NCBI GenBank assembly: GCA_964036155.1 | Contig: OZ038423.1 | Span: forward strand, 48,561,249 to 48,625,248 | From: Diploscapter coronatus | Lineage: Eukaryota; Nematoda; Chromadorea; Rhabditida; Rhabditidae | Direction: 5' to 3' | Length of the DNA: 64,000 nucleotides | Shown: positions 1 to 11,542 of the stretch, piece by piece | Layout: every line of letters starts with the position of its first letter | Position numbering within the stretch: the first letter of the stretch is position 1 | Notes under the pieces: model-generated | Databases searched by the model: none | What the model saw: the letters and a program-made list of their open reading frames with translations, nothing else | Told to the model about the DNA's origin: nothing | Made by a program: the position numbers and the translations under genes

Positions 1-457
1 CTGAAATTTATTTGAGAAACAAGTTGCTTTAGTAATGGATAAATTCCAAAGAACAAAGAAAACTCTACCCAAATACTAAATTACTTGAAAATTCGCTCAA
101 CTCAAATAACATTCTTACAACTGAATTAAATATAAACATTGATTATCGCTTAACCCCGCATAGAAATGATCAATGTCCGGAATAATATGAAACTGAAAAT
201 TTGGCTTCCTATGTTTATCATCAGCTGATCATCATAAACATTTGTATTTTATCCTTATTTTTAGGCAAGAGAGCACAAGAAAAATGAGTTGGATATAAAT
301 TCATGGAATATTAAAACCATAGTGAAGAATATGAGATGAGTAGATCACACAGCATTGCTGGTAAATATAGATTTCAGGGTCTGGAAATGGTTATAGATAT
401 TAACAATGATGATTAGCTAATGATAAATATAGGAGTTCTCAAAACGAGCGTGATTTT
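1..457. other. non-coding, downstream of the zinc-finger gene
   Basis: AT-rich sequence 3' of the minus-strand zinc-finger gene that ends at 458. It should contain that gene's 3' UTR and terminator. I see no coding exon, RNA gene or repeat in it. Confidence 0.5.
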
Positions 458-2325
458 CTATTCCTTGGTATCGATGGCTCTCTCATCATCGATCCACTTC
501 TTCTTCCATCTGGTGGGCATGATGTTCACGACATAGTCCGCGTCCAGAAAGCACGACGTCGATAATTCGCGCACATAGTCTACGTTCCAGTTCTGCATTG
601 TTTAAATCACCCCATTATGTTCACATATTATTATATATTATACATATTGTCTCTACTGTGATCTTCAATTTATCTCCAACTAACGATTAATTTCTAACAA
701 CAAGCTATCTTTTATGAAATCTTACGATCATATTATCGGAATATCCGTCGGGATCCTTGTGCTGCTTCAGGACGTGCTTCACAATACGCGATCGACACAC
801 GTTCTGATAGTTGCAGCTGTTGCACAAGTAACGACCCTGGGAATACATTTTGTGCGTTTTCATTTATATACTTTTTGGATGTTCAAGGATAATAAATTCT
901 TCGATTTTCATGAGCACCATTATGGGACCATTTTCATTCTATTCCGATTTATTTTATACAAGTGATCCTGTAAAGTTCATAACATTTTCAAACTTAGTCA
1001 ACATTCCAGACAGATTCCTATCAGCAAATTCGACAAAATAAAAAAAAAATATTACAACAAAACTATCGCCAACCTGCTGATAAATCTCCCTCATGTGTAC
1101 GCAGATGTGCTTGACGATATCCTCTCGCTTCCTATAGTTGAAGAGCAGGTACTTCTTGCAGAGATGGCAGAACTTCTTCTCGGAATTGGCAGAGTAGGAG
1201 TCGCTCGTCGAGTCGGTCTTGGACGATGCAGCGCCGAAAAGTGTGTCCAGATTGTCGAATGAGGTTGATGGCTGATCGGAGAATTGAGAGCTGCTCAGTT
1301 GCTCCAACATCTAGAACGATTTTTGAAATAATTCCAATTTTATTTCATACGAGATTTTCTTGTTTATAAACTCATCAGAAACTCTTGGATCCTCTTCTTG
1401 GATAACTTATATATAAAGAAAAAGGGTAGTGTAACTATAATGAGCCAAATTCTTGACATTGAAGGCGGGGTTTCTACTGAAAGGAATCCTAAGAAATCTA
1501 AGAAATATAGAATTTCTTCGTCAGTATTATTATTTTAACTAGATACATCTATTCGTATTTTTTAATTTATAAAATGAATATCACCATTTTTCTGTAAATA
1601 CGACTAACCGAGAGTCCGACTTCGGTTTTGACGACATTATTTGGAGCAGGTGTGTTTGACGAAGAGGAAGACATCGCGGGTGATTGCTGGATGGAATGAA
1701 GCAGCGCGGGCAGATCAGCTGTAGGCTGGACGAACACTGTAGCCCGACTTGGGTCGTTGCCGCCCATCTGAATCGCCTTTCCGATCGCCAATTCCATCAG
1801 CCTTTCGAGCTCGTCTTCTTTGGAGCGATCAGACACGAATATGACCTAAAACTTACTATCAAAATATTCGTCTTCGACAAGAAGAAACATTTTTCAAGGA
1901 AAACTCCTGAGGTTAAATAGCCTTTAATATCGATTGCCTCTTACTGGGAAATGCTATAAGGTGGAAAAAAAAACTGGTGAAAACTACGGTATAGTAAGGC
2001 TAAAGGCTAGATACAAAGTACAAGCAATCATCAAATGCTTCAGAGGTAGTGGTTTGAAATAAAACTACTTCAATATTCCTAGCACTGTGAGCAGCTTGCA
2101 TGTGGCCGTCGAGCTGTTTCTTCATGTAGCGAGTCGTGCCGCACAGGTTGCATTTCCAGGGCTTTAGATCCAAATGCTCTTCTTTGATGTGAACCTGAAA
2201 CTTAAGATTAAAAACATCTTAATTTTTACATTTATATTTTCTTTGGAATTTTTATGAATTTAAAATTTGACCTCCAATGCAGTGGTGGTATTCTCCACCG
2301 AAGAACAAATAGGACACTCCAACAT
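458..2325 (-). CDS. two-module C2H2-type zinc-finger protein, tandem paralogue B
   Basis: Six exons with closing phases give 299 aa: 2272-2325, 2069-2194, 1609-1845, 1074-1310, 726-836, 458-592. Module 1 (residues 1-60) has CPIC...H..H then CNLC...H....H. Module 2 (about 185-290) has CHLC...HICVHMRE, then CNSC...HVLKQH, then a helix of form NW.V..VR..S..CF....YV.N followed by MPTRW. A Ser-rich linker separates them. Exons 1 and 2 are 54 and 126 bp, exactly as in the upstream paralogue at 2523-5428, so a local duplication is clear. The ATG follows a TTTTTAG acceptor by 13 nt, and the gene lies 197 bp behind its paralogue, which suggests SL2-type trans-splicing in an operon. Function is inferred only: a nuclear DNA-binding protein. 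The family is not recognised; a HIM-8/ZIM-like role is possible but untested. Confidence 0.8.
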
Positions 2326-2449
2326 TGAGTTTGAAAATCTAAAAATATCGATTTTTCTAAGAAAAACCGAAAGAATAAAATTAAAGATATGATTCCTTGG
2401 ATTTCAACCAAAGTACTCTAAAATAATGGAATTCAAAAATATACGCTCT

Positions 2450-2455
2450 TTATTT
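2450..2455 (-). terminator. AATAAA poly(A) signal between tandem zinc-finger genes
   Basis: AATAAA on the minus strand lies about 70 nt after the stop of the upstream paralogue and about 125 nt before the next ATG. This is the usual spacing of a nematode operon junction, followed by a TTTTTAG acceptor. Confidence 0.5.
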
Positions 2456-2522
2456 TCAAGATTAAACTGCTAGGAGTCTGAGATCAAATTGAAGGAGCAG
2501 TAATCTTCTCGAAATACCACGT

Positions 2523-5428
2523 CTATTCATCATCCATCGTCATTTCTTCGAAATGAGTCTGACTAGTGGACGGCTTGAGGCCGATTTTGGGCTGAAATAT
2601 AAAAAATTTTAAATTCGAAAAAATCAAAACTAGAAATTAAAAATAAACATTTTAAAGATGCAGAAAAACTATTTCAAAATATGAATAATCTAAAAATAAA
2701 GTCTTACTGAAACATTATCTTTCGGTGTGGGACGAGCGCAAGGAATCGGAATGGCCCACCGTCTCAGCCAACTCACGGGCATCATGTTGACCACGTAGTT
2801 CTGATCCTTGAAACACAGCTGCGAGACTTTCCTGAGATTCATCAATTTCCAGCTCTGAAAAATACTTTTTACTTAAAAAAAACGCATTTTGTCCTATAGA
2901 ATATTTTCGAAAAATAAATACAACGAATCTAATTTTCTATAAACATGAAAAAACAACTATCTTAGAATTTTCACCTCGATGTGATCATCGTACTCGTTAG
3001 TGTTTCCGTGCGTTGCCTTGCAGTGCTGCTTGATGACGTATTCCTGCGCCGACTTGTGGTCACAACTCCGGCAGAAGTAACGAAATTGCGCACAGACGTC
3101 TCGCATATGAACTGAAAAATCAGCTCAAAATCTATGAAATTTAGAAACCTTAGCGAAAATTCTATTCTCAAAAAGTTTTTCTTCCCCTTTTAATCAAATA
3201 GAATTTTCAAAATAAATAAAAATAACAACAAATAAAGTAATATCCTTCGAAAATTTATCAGAGCATGATTTTTCACGATAAAATTTAAATTCTAAATCTT
3301 CAGATACTTACTACCAATATGCAGAAGAACATCGTCCTTGCTGGGAAAGGGAATCGTTTTGGTGCATAGTTTACAGTAGAGCTTATCTCGGTCGACATTT
3401 TTTGTTGTTGACGAATTCTTCTTTTTCAGACCTTGCCTTTTGATCTGAAATTGGGATTTTCGAATTTGAAATTTCGAAACAAACTCCCACCGGAAATTCG
3501 AACACCTGAGCTTCAACGTCATCAAAGCAAGCAGCCACTTGTTCCTGAGAACGATATTTCAATATAAAATTAGAATTTCGAAATAAAACTTAGTTTTGTC
3601 AGAATGATATAAAATGAAATTGGAAAATTGCCTACTCAAAAATGCTAAAACATTACTCTTTTTCTAAAAATCGATATTAAAAAATAGAAATTCATACCTC
3701 AATTTTATCGATGACTTCCTTGGTGAAATTTTCGACGACTCGAAAAATCGGATCCTTCCGATGAAAAGTGCCGATGTGCTGCGAAATGACGGACTCGCGG
3801 AAATGGAACACAGTGGGGCAGCCCGAGCAATAAAATGGGGCCAACTGGAATTGGAAAAAAATTGTCATTTTTCAATTTTATATCTACCCAAAAATCAGGC
3901 ATTTCAAGAATAAATGAAAAGGATTTTTAAATGTTCATTTTCACAATTATGCACTTAGAAAAAAAGCAATTAGGAAAATAGAGCACGGAAAAGTAGCATT
4001 TGTCAGAATTTATAAATCTTTGACAAATACAAAACTTTATCTTACATTATAATCCTTATGGATGTGTTTGAGGCAGTGATACTTGAGATGAGTGTGGGCG
4101 ACAGAATCGTGACATCGCTTGCAGACATAACGCACTGTGCTCACATCGGTCACCCTCGAAATAAATTAGTTTAAACAAACTAAAATAAGTAACCGACTTG
4201 TAATAATCCCACTTTTACATTTTTATTATAATTTCCTCATCAAAATGGACGAGCCTTGCAATAAATCGAAACGAATAACTAACCCATTGGGAAGCGGTCT
4301 GTTGACCTGCATTACGGTTTTCTTGAACACTTTCGCTAGTCTGAAATTACAAATCTTTAAAGATATATGAATATGAACGAGGCAAAGTTATTCGAAAAGA
4401 TAGCTATTCTTTTCGGAAAATAGGAATTTTCTCAAAATATTTATTTTGATGAAAAATAAAGCCGGTTTTTTTTCTAAAAATGAAAGGCTCAAACTATTTA
4501 AGTTTATGGTAATTTTAAAATACAAACAAACCTTGAATTAGCCACGGGTAGGGTTGTGGATCTGACATTGTACCGGACAGTGTTTGGAGGTGGAGGTTGT
4601 TTCGAAGTGCTCGGTTTTACAGAATTGATCACTCTGGTTTTTCCTTTCTGCTGGACACTTTCCAGGATAATTTCAGGACTTGGAGTGTCTCTGCTCGATG
4701 AAGCATTGCGACTGTCGTTTATGAGATCGAAATTTTCTAAATGAAATTCTTTTTAAAAAATAAAGAAAAGTTGGAAATATAACAACGAAAAAATCTACCT
4801 CCTTCCTCAGGAATATCAGGGATGCCATTGAACAGAACTGGAGCAGAGTTATCTTCTTGTGGTAGATTGGCTTGATCCAAATTCTAAAAGATAAGTATAT
4901 GAAGAAAATAAATAAAAAAAACTCGGAAGAATAAAAATTTCAAATACTTGCCTTCTTTTCACTTCCAGACAGCTCCCCAATATTCAAATTTCTATTCGAT
5001 ATTCCATAGTCCAGCCCGTTTAATAGAGCATTTTTCTGGGCCTCCCAAAGCATTCGGGCTAGCTCGATCTCCTTCACTTCGTTGCACGCGAAATTCATCG
5101 GAAATATTAAAAATTATTCTACCTTTTTTTCCATTTTTGCCAACCAGGAATTGAAAAAGTATTAAAAATAAATTAATTTTTCAAGTCCAACCTTGGGATC
5201 TCTTTGTCCGTGTTTCGCCCAGTAGTGCTTCTTCATCTGTTTGCGGGTGCATCGCGTTGTGGGGCAAAGGTCGCACAGCCAAGGATGAAAATCGAGGTGC
5301 TCAAGGCAAATGTGAGCCTGAAAATGTTGTTTTTTTTCTAAATATTATCTGGATTTTGAGCAAATTTTACTAACCTCTAAATTTTCGATGGAGCTCTCTC
5401 GAATTTCGCACGACGAACAAGCAAACAT
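2523..5428 (-). CDS. three-module C2H2-type zinc-finger protein, tandem paralogue A
   Basis: About 13 exons: 5375-5428, 5192-5317, about 4952-5080, 4799-4883, 4532-4736, 4284-4340, 4046-4154, 3698-3844, 3506-3544, 3315-3444, 2975-3111, 2708-2854, 2523-2591. The product is about 475 aa. It has three finger-pair modules: ACSSC/CDLC near the N-terminus, VCKRC/YCSGC in the middle, and YCKLC/FCRSC near the C-terminus. Each is followed by a helical stretch; the last reads SW.L..LR..S..CF....YVVN, almost as in the downstream paralogue. The first two exons match the paralogue in length and phase. Odd points: the acceptor of exon 3 is not a good AG site, because an in-frame TAA lies just upstream of an alternative Met at 5098, and the exon 3 donor is GC (AAG|GCAAGT). 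It may therefore be two transcripts. Role inferred: nuclear, DNA-binding; family unknown to me. Confidence 0.75.
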
Positions 5429-5978
5429 TTTAACTGAGCATCGGCTGATATTGAGAATTTAATAAAAAACAAAATATACTTTTTATCGAAAATACACGGC
5501 CTTATGAGCCTTCTGATCTCGAAACGTTCCACGTTTATTCCCAAAGAAAGCAAATCGGGATAGAAATCGAAGAAAATGAATGAGTATGCAAAAGGAATGA
5601 ACGAAAATGAGCAATGAGAGCGCTCAATTGCCAAAACAGCGGTCAGGATTTGCGCGATTGAGAACGATGCACAACGTCGCAGCAAAACTTCCGATGGATA
5701 GGGCCAAGGTCCAACCATAAAGAGCATAAGACCGCGAATATGAGATAAAAATAATTGTGAAAAATGATAACCAACAAACAAAGTAGTAGTGGAAACAGAA
5801 AATAACGCGAAAATGCATTCAATAGTATTTATTCTATGCTTAAGCGCAAATGTAAGAGTTATTGCGGTTGCTTTTATTATTTTTCTCTGCAACTGTAAAC
5901 CTTAGGTTGAAATTAACTAGAGTGTCAAAGAAATTTATTCAGATCCAAAATTATGCAATATGTAACGAGATAAAACGA
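5429..5978. other. intergenic, likely promoter of the tandem zinc-finger pair
   Basis: About 550 bp between the zinc-finger start and the F-box-like stop. A 171-codon open frame runs through it on the minus strand but has no domain, no splice context and an unlikely hydrophobic composition. I read the stretch as upstream sequence of the zinc-finger operon plus the 3' UTR of the F-box-like gene. Confidence 0.4.
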
Positions 5979-6989
5979 CTAAGAATTTTGCGGACGCATG
6001 GATAGACCATAAACTATGCTCTTGTGCATTTCTGGCAAGTGTTCTTTTCCGTCTTGTAGGAACGACGATCTGTCACACCTTTTAACTTCTTCCGCGTTTA
6101 ACATCAATTGATTGCAGTAGAGATTAACGGTTCCGACGCTTGATCTGAAATCGAAGTTGAAGTTGGTGATGTCGAATGGATTTTAAATAGGGAAAGAATG
6201 GAGTTTTATAAATCCAGATTTGATTTTCCCAAATTATCACAGCCGAAATTCAAGCGCGTCTATGATATGTTATCGACCATTTACCTGGTAGAGTCTAGAG
6301 CGTCCACTAGCAACAAGAACTGCTCCCTTTTGAGGTTATGCTGAAATCATATTCCTGATAAATGTTTAAAAATAACTTTCTTACGATGTACATCGATTGA
6401 AATGCGGTTTTAGCCAACAACCATCGTATGTCGATGAGTGGACTTTCGCTTGAACTCGAAGCGAGATCGATCATATGCTTGGGAGCATAGTCGCTCCAAT
6501 TTTCGAATTTCTTGGTATCTTTTTCTTGACAATGACCTGAACAAAAACATCTAAACTTGGAATAAATTCATTAGAAACTCACAGTATTGTAAATACTTCT
6601 GAAACAGCGCGTACATTTTCATGTCCACCGTTTCATATCGCTTTCGTTCGATTGAATTGCGAATTATAGTCCGTATTTGAACGGAATTATAATTGTCACG
6701 ATCCTGAGGGCATATCCAGCGAATTACTAGAAGGAATTCATTCTGAAAATCCATACTAGAATCTCTAAAAATATATCATACAAAAAAAACTAACAATTTG
6801 CTTGGATGCTGCCGGATAAATACTTATATTATACGACGAGTACTCTGCCTTTTCAACGAGTGCCATCGGTAGATTCCTCCTGACGATTCTCATAATTCGT
6901 GTATTTGTCCAAGCGAGTTGTGCTACCTCATCAAAATTCAAATACTGGCAGCACATTACAATAATTTCCGCCGGTAAGCCGTTAATCAT
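5979..6989 (-). CDS. F-box-like protein
   Basis: Five exons with closing phases give 242 aa: 6795-6989, 6583-6742, 6385-6536, 6285-6340, 5979-6144. The N-terminus MINGLPAEIIVMCCQYLNFD has the shape of an F-box: a Leu-Pro start, then an amphipathic helix ending in L-x-F-D, then an A-W-x-N-x-R segment. F-box proteins bind SKP1-related proteins and bring substrates to SCF ubiquitin ligases, and nematodes have large, fast-evolving sets. The rest (residues 70-242) shows no repeat such as LRR, FTH or WD40 that I recognise, so no substrate can be named. The Met chosen is the first after a GACTTCAG acceptor. A longer start upstream (to 7064) is possible but would begin inside AT-rich sequence. Confidence 0.6.
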
Positions 6990-7404
6990 TAAAATAATCT
7001 GAAGTCGGATTATTTTTATTTTGAGATAATAAAATAGGAAAAAATACTTTGAAAATGGGGGCATGAAAATACATTAGCAAGGTTCCATAATATGCAAGAT
7101 GTGTTTAGCCGTTTGAATAAGAGTTAAAGAAGTTTGTTTCATCTCGATTAATATATGTATGTATATTGGTAGAATTTCGTATATGATTTTCAATAAAATA
7201 AAAGCTCTATTGTGAAAGAAAAATCTCGAGCCATTCTTCTCGACGAAATGTTCTGAAAGAAAATGGAGCCATTTGAAGACTTTGTTCTCCCTTTGCCCTC
7301 AATTGTGGAATATATTCTTCTTCGAAATTTATTTAAAAGAAAACGTTTTTCTAAAGAGCATTTCCTTAAAGTGTGCATGAATTAGATAATTATCCAATTT
7401 CAGG
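6990..7404. other. intergenic between divergent genes
   Basis: About 415 bp holding the upstream regions of the minus-strand F-box-like gene and the plus-strand hydrolase-like gene. An AATTTCAG acceptor at 7396-7403 sits one base before the hydrolase ATG. Nothing else is recognisable. Confidence 0.4.
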
Positions 7405-8333
7405 ATGTTCTACTTGGTTCTTTTTCTCGTAACTGTTGTTACGGCTATTCCTCCGTTAGATTCTTCAGAAAAGCTGATTCTTGATCCAGATCAGTATGAG
7501 GAATCGGTTATCGATTATACAGCCCATCCTTCGCTCGACCCCAGTGGACAAATCCTCGAAGGACTTCTTATTCACGACAAGTGAACTAGAATAAATCATT
7601 TTAAATGTGCATTGTGGTTTTCAGAAACTACACAAGTAATAACAAGGCTCCAGCTATCATCATATTTCATACCATCTTGGGAAAAGGGCAATATGAGGAC
7701 GGTATCGGTCGCTACCTGGCTAGCGTAAGGCATAAATGAAATAACAGCTTATTCATTTCTTGGATTTAAAGCTGGGCTACGTTGTCTTCGTTGCTGATTT
7801 CTATGGGAAAGGTCAAATTCCACCGGACGTGGATGGCAAATTCGCGAAGATGAAGGGTTTGATGGAAGACCGGTAAATAACAATAGGGAGTTATTCATTT
7901 CTTTCCCAGAACTACCATTCTGCGTGGCCGAATCCTCGCTGCTTGGAACATCATCAACAGCTTGGACTTCGTCGATAAGCAGAGGATCGGTTCTATTGGA
8001 TTTTGCTATGGCACCGTCTCGGTATTGGATCTAACACGGTTCAACGTCGGTCTTACCGCGGCCGTTTCATTTTTCGGAGAATACTCCAACTATCCTGATA
8101 CTCAAAGCAATACGACCCACATCCCAACCTCGATTCAAGTCCATCACGGGGACTGGGATTTCTGGTCGAAGAATCATGATGTACGCGTGAAATTTATATG
8201 AGAAAGACCTTTGAATCGAATGCTATTTTAGGTCGATGCCCTCCTTAGGGAGCTGAGAACTCGTCAAACTGATTGGTGGGTTCTCAGATATGCCGAAGCT
8301 GAGCGTGGCTTCACGATTCCAGGTATTAAATAA
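7405..8333 (+). CDS. secreted dienelactone-hydrolase family protein, probable pseudoenzyme
   Basis: Five exons with closing phases give 249 aa: 7405-7580, 7625-7724, 7772-7872, 7910-8180, 8232-8333. A signal peptide of about 17 residues (MFYLVLFLVTVVTAIPP) is followed by an alpha/beta-hydrolase fold. It has the G-Y-V-V-F-V-A-D-F-Y-G-K-G segment, the nucleophile elbow GFCYGT (Cys, as in dienelactone hydrolases) and HGDWDFW around the triad Asp. Where the family has a catalytic His (H-x-F-T or T-H-G-F) this protein has E-R-G-F-T, a CGT codon one transition from CAT/CAC-type His codons. It stops a few residues later, whereas family members usually continue for some 30 residues. So the fold is secure but activity is doubtful. 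A missed 3' exon is possible, because a GTATTA donor overlaps the last codons. The ATG directly follows a TTTCAG acceptor. Confidence 0.8.
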
Positions 8334-8780
8334 ACTACGAGGAATATTATTTAATGCTAAAACGACATTCCTTATTTATATATAAGGTAATATCACTCAG
8401 CCCAGCAAGATTTTCCATAAAAATGTCTTGCAATATATAATAAATTTAGGCTCCGAAAACACTGGATTTTCGAATACAAGATTCAACCCCATTGCTGCTC
8501 GAAGATCTTGGGGGGCGACGGAGATCTTCCTTGCTGAGAAACTCAAACCAAATAGAGCGAACAATTGAGAATTATTTCCGGCATATCCTAGAAAAATTCC
8601 TATTTTTGATTCAATATACAACAAGCTATTTCTAAATAAAAATTTATTCTTTCATTTATCACGATAAAAATAATATTAAAAAATTAAATACATTCTGCTG
8701 ATTTAAGGTCGAATTTAAAGAACATATTGATAATTAACAATGTTATTAAGGCAATTCAATGTATAAATATTAGTCATTAG

Positions 8781-9076
8781 TTGTAGCTAGAGAACGCAAG
8801 TGATATTTCCGATGTGAAGGCAGAATTATGAGAGTATTTTTCTTAGGGCGCGTACAGAGTCGGCTCGTGCTCATATGAGCCGAAAAAATAACACGCGAAA
8901 GTGAGAGACGAAAAGAGGCATGTCTTTTCGTCTCTCAATTTCACATACTATTTTTTCCTGCTCATTTGAGCCGAGCCGACTCTGTACGCGCCCTTACAGT
9001 CTATGGGCTAATCAAGCCTATAGCAAAAAAACCGCATGAAAAACGGATCAGTGTAACCAAAGATATGAATTTTCGA
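8781..9076 (+). repeat. dispersed repeat, copy 1 (interrupted)
   Basis: The two halves, 8781-8842 and 8997-9076, match 14731-14875 at roughly 80-90 percent by eye. Shared landmarks are TAGCTAGAGA, CCGCATGAAAAACGGATCAG and GATATGAATTTTCGA. Copy 1 is interrupted by the foldback at 8846-8993. Both copies sit downstream of plus-strand genes. I do not recognise the family. Confidence 0.75.
8846..8993. mobile_element. 148-bp foldback MITE with TTA target duplication
   Basis: The ends GGGCGCGTACAGAGTCGGCT and its reverse complement are perfect. The whole element folds back on itself, with an inner AGAGACGAAAAG/CTTTTCGTCTCT stem. It is flanked by TTA at 8843-8845 and 8994-8996. A 3-bp TTA/TAA duplication is typical of PIF/Harbinger elements, so this is probably a non-autonomous member. 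The second repeat copy near 14.8 kb shows the empty site. Confidence 0.85.
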
Positions 9077-9230
9077 CCCTATGAATCTAGAGCTTCCCAA
9101 ATAATTAAAAAAAAAACCCGAAACAATTGCACCCTGCCTGCGACATAGGCTAACAAAGAATGTTACACAATTTTTTGCACACATTGCATAATAATATTTT
9201 AGCTGAATTCATTAACGCAAAAATTATTTA

Positions 9231-11542
9231 TTAAATATACGATAGGGCTTGATCATTTTGAGCATTTTGAATGTATTGGTTCATAGGTGCAATGGCATTT
9301 TGGAAAGCCATCATATGAATGCGATTAACGACTTTCAAAACTCGCTGAAAACGATCCCTTCGGAACAACGCCTTTCGATACGGTCTCGTGAAAACGATCA
9401 GCAAAATTGCTCCAATCGTAGAATGAGTGGATACCAATAATTCAGCGCACAAACCGCCAGCTTAAAACATTACGAAATATATAAATTTATATTATTTCAG
9501 GTTGCAATAAAGAGATTGCATTCTCTTTTAGAAATTTGCTTTCGCACGTTCTCAACCCTACCTTTCCTTCGCTATTTTTCTCTGCTTTATCATTTATATT
9601 ACAACCTAGATTTTAGATTTCGAGCAGGTGAAGGGAAGTGGGAAAAAGAAAATTTTAATGAAGCATTACTTTCTTCTTTCCTGCGAAGGAAAAAACACGA
9701 AGCATCAAAGAAAGGCGATAAATCGAGTTGTATTCGGCTGTTAACGCATATGATTATGTGTTTCCCTCTTCGAGAACATGCATGTTATTTCTCTGGAGTT
9801 GTGTCTAGGAGAAGAGATGCAAGATGCGTGCAGCATCTTTATTGCAACGTGAGAAGAATAAAATGAACCCCACCTCTCGAATATTCAACAGATACAAAGT
9901 CAAATAGTGTAAAGTTTAACATGAACATGGAGATTGCTAATCCATATGTAAACTCTACTGCCAAGTACTAAATAAATTCGATTAACTGGTTATAAAATGT
10001 TTATAATCATATTACCTGTATAAATAACGATAAAATAGCATTTCGATGTGTAAAAGACGAACTCAATGAAGCCCGAGACAGAAAGAATTTACTATCACCC
10101 CGTGTTGTTATGATTGCCAATGTATGCACTACTAATGTCGTGAAAATAGTCACTCCAGTCACGAACACTACTAAACCGTACATTGCTAGGTATTTTAAGT
10201 ATGGCTGGAAGTTATTGTTTAAAGTAAAAACACTTCTGATAAATCTTTCTCACTATTTGGATATCCATATCGTAGGCAATAACTCGATCGACATATAATA
10301 AACATATCTCGTCAGGATGATACTGAAAAACAGGACTGCAAATCAGGTGTGCTCACAGATATTCTCGCCGTTTTTCTTTTTCTCTGCCAGCAAGAGTTCC
10401 ATTCTCTCTCGCCTTTCTTCTCTTTTCTGATTCATTATTGGGATCAATGAATATGCAAGAATGTTAACATAATGAGAGAGTGGTTTGCGTCACTGGTAGA
10501 GAAAAGGGAAAATGAGAGAATACCTGTGAGCCGGCATGATTTACAATCTTCTGGAATGATTTATTTATCAGTTCTTCGTCATTTGTGTGAAGTTGCGGCT
10601 GATGTATGGTTTTTTCACTTTTAGTTTTTTTGTGAAAAAAGCAAAACCATTCGACGTTGCATAATAATACAGATTTTACAACTAACTGATACTATACAAA
10701 GCTTCGGAAAAGTAAGTCAATAAAGCATTGCTCAATAGATTTGACAATTTTGAAGACGAAATATAGTTGATCAAACAAAAAAGGTAATTGGTCTTAAATT
10801 TAACCGTTTATAATATATCATAATTGTTTACCATTTCTAGGTAGTTTTTAAATGCATCATTGTCCAATTTGAAATTGATTAAATGTGCATCCACTAAAAA
10901 TATCCCAAAAAGTATAATCGTGCAAATCCCCTTTACTATAAATCGTGGGAACGCAAAATTCTAAATTTTTTGAAAATCTTAATTAATAATCAATTCGCCG
11001 CATTACACAATCCCTAGAACATATCTTGTCATGTCTAACGAAGAACGTGTACGCTATTACTATCATGTTCAAAATATGGAACGTGAACGATATACACTAA
11101 ATAATTGGACGATAAATTCTGGATTTATTATTATATTCATTTACTAGACTTATTTCAGAGGGAATGAATTCAAAAATTCCATGTGATACTCCAATTATAG
11201 CTAAAATTAATTTTTCATTAAATTCAAATTTTAGAAATAATAACGAAATGTTTCAATTCAATTACCTGGAAAATATGATGTAAAATTACCGAGAAAATTA
11301 AGTGAAAAATCGGAGCAAATAGAGGTAATCTTGAATTTTATCATGATAAGATTTGAACATTTTGCTAATTCTACCTGCATTACTAAAAGATAGTATTTAT
11401 ACTGTCGCATAGGTTTCGGTGATTCAAAAATGATCAAATACAGAGCCAGAGTAGAAAGTGGTATGGCTATGAATCCGAGCGTTCTTTGGATAGGTATAAG
11501 GAATGTCGGAGGCTCGGATATAAAATTCGAGCAATTATCCAT
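9231..11542 (-). CDS. seven-transmembrane chemoreceptor, srh-like
   Basis: Exons: 11375-11542, 11266-11329, then one or two poorly resolved exons (about 11148-11201 and 11009-11125), 10832-10960, 10524-10598, 10254-10322, 10016-10204, 9874-9967, 9231-9460. Most phases close. Hydrophobic segments fit a 7TM chemoreceptor. Family-like landmarks are P-F/Y-R near the C-terminus (FTRPYRKALF), STIGAILLIV in the last helix, a PYLKYLAMYGLVVF helix, a middle YFEHDSNS segment resembling F-E-N-R in srh proteins, and LFIQ before the last loop. Such receptors act in ciliated sensory neurons. Odd point: near 11100 the frame shifts between the two middle exons unless a very short intron (26 nt) or a weak donor is used, so this could be a recent pseudogene. 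str or sri relatives are the alternative. Confidence 0.65.

Larger units (their letters stand above)
8334..9230. other. intergenic repeat-bearing stretch
   Basis: Between the convergent hydrolase-like gene and the srh-like gene. It contains the 3' UTRs, AT-rich sequence and the dispersed repeat at 8781-9076 with the foldback inserted into it. Confidence 0.6.

Noticed and set aside
5377..5892. 171-codon minus-strand frame over the zinc-finger first exon
   Set aside because: It lies in a different frame from the real first exon and is hydrophobic without a family match. It is upstream sequence.
9516..9866. 116-codon plus-strand frame inside an srh-like intron
   Set aside because: It lies antisense in a well-bounded intron of about 410 bp, and has low complexity and no domain.
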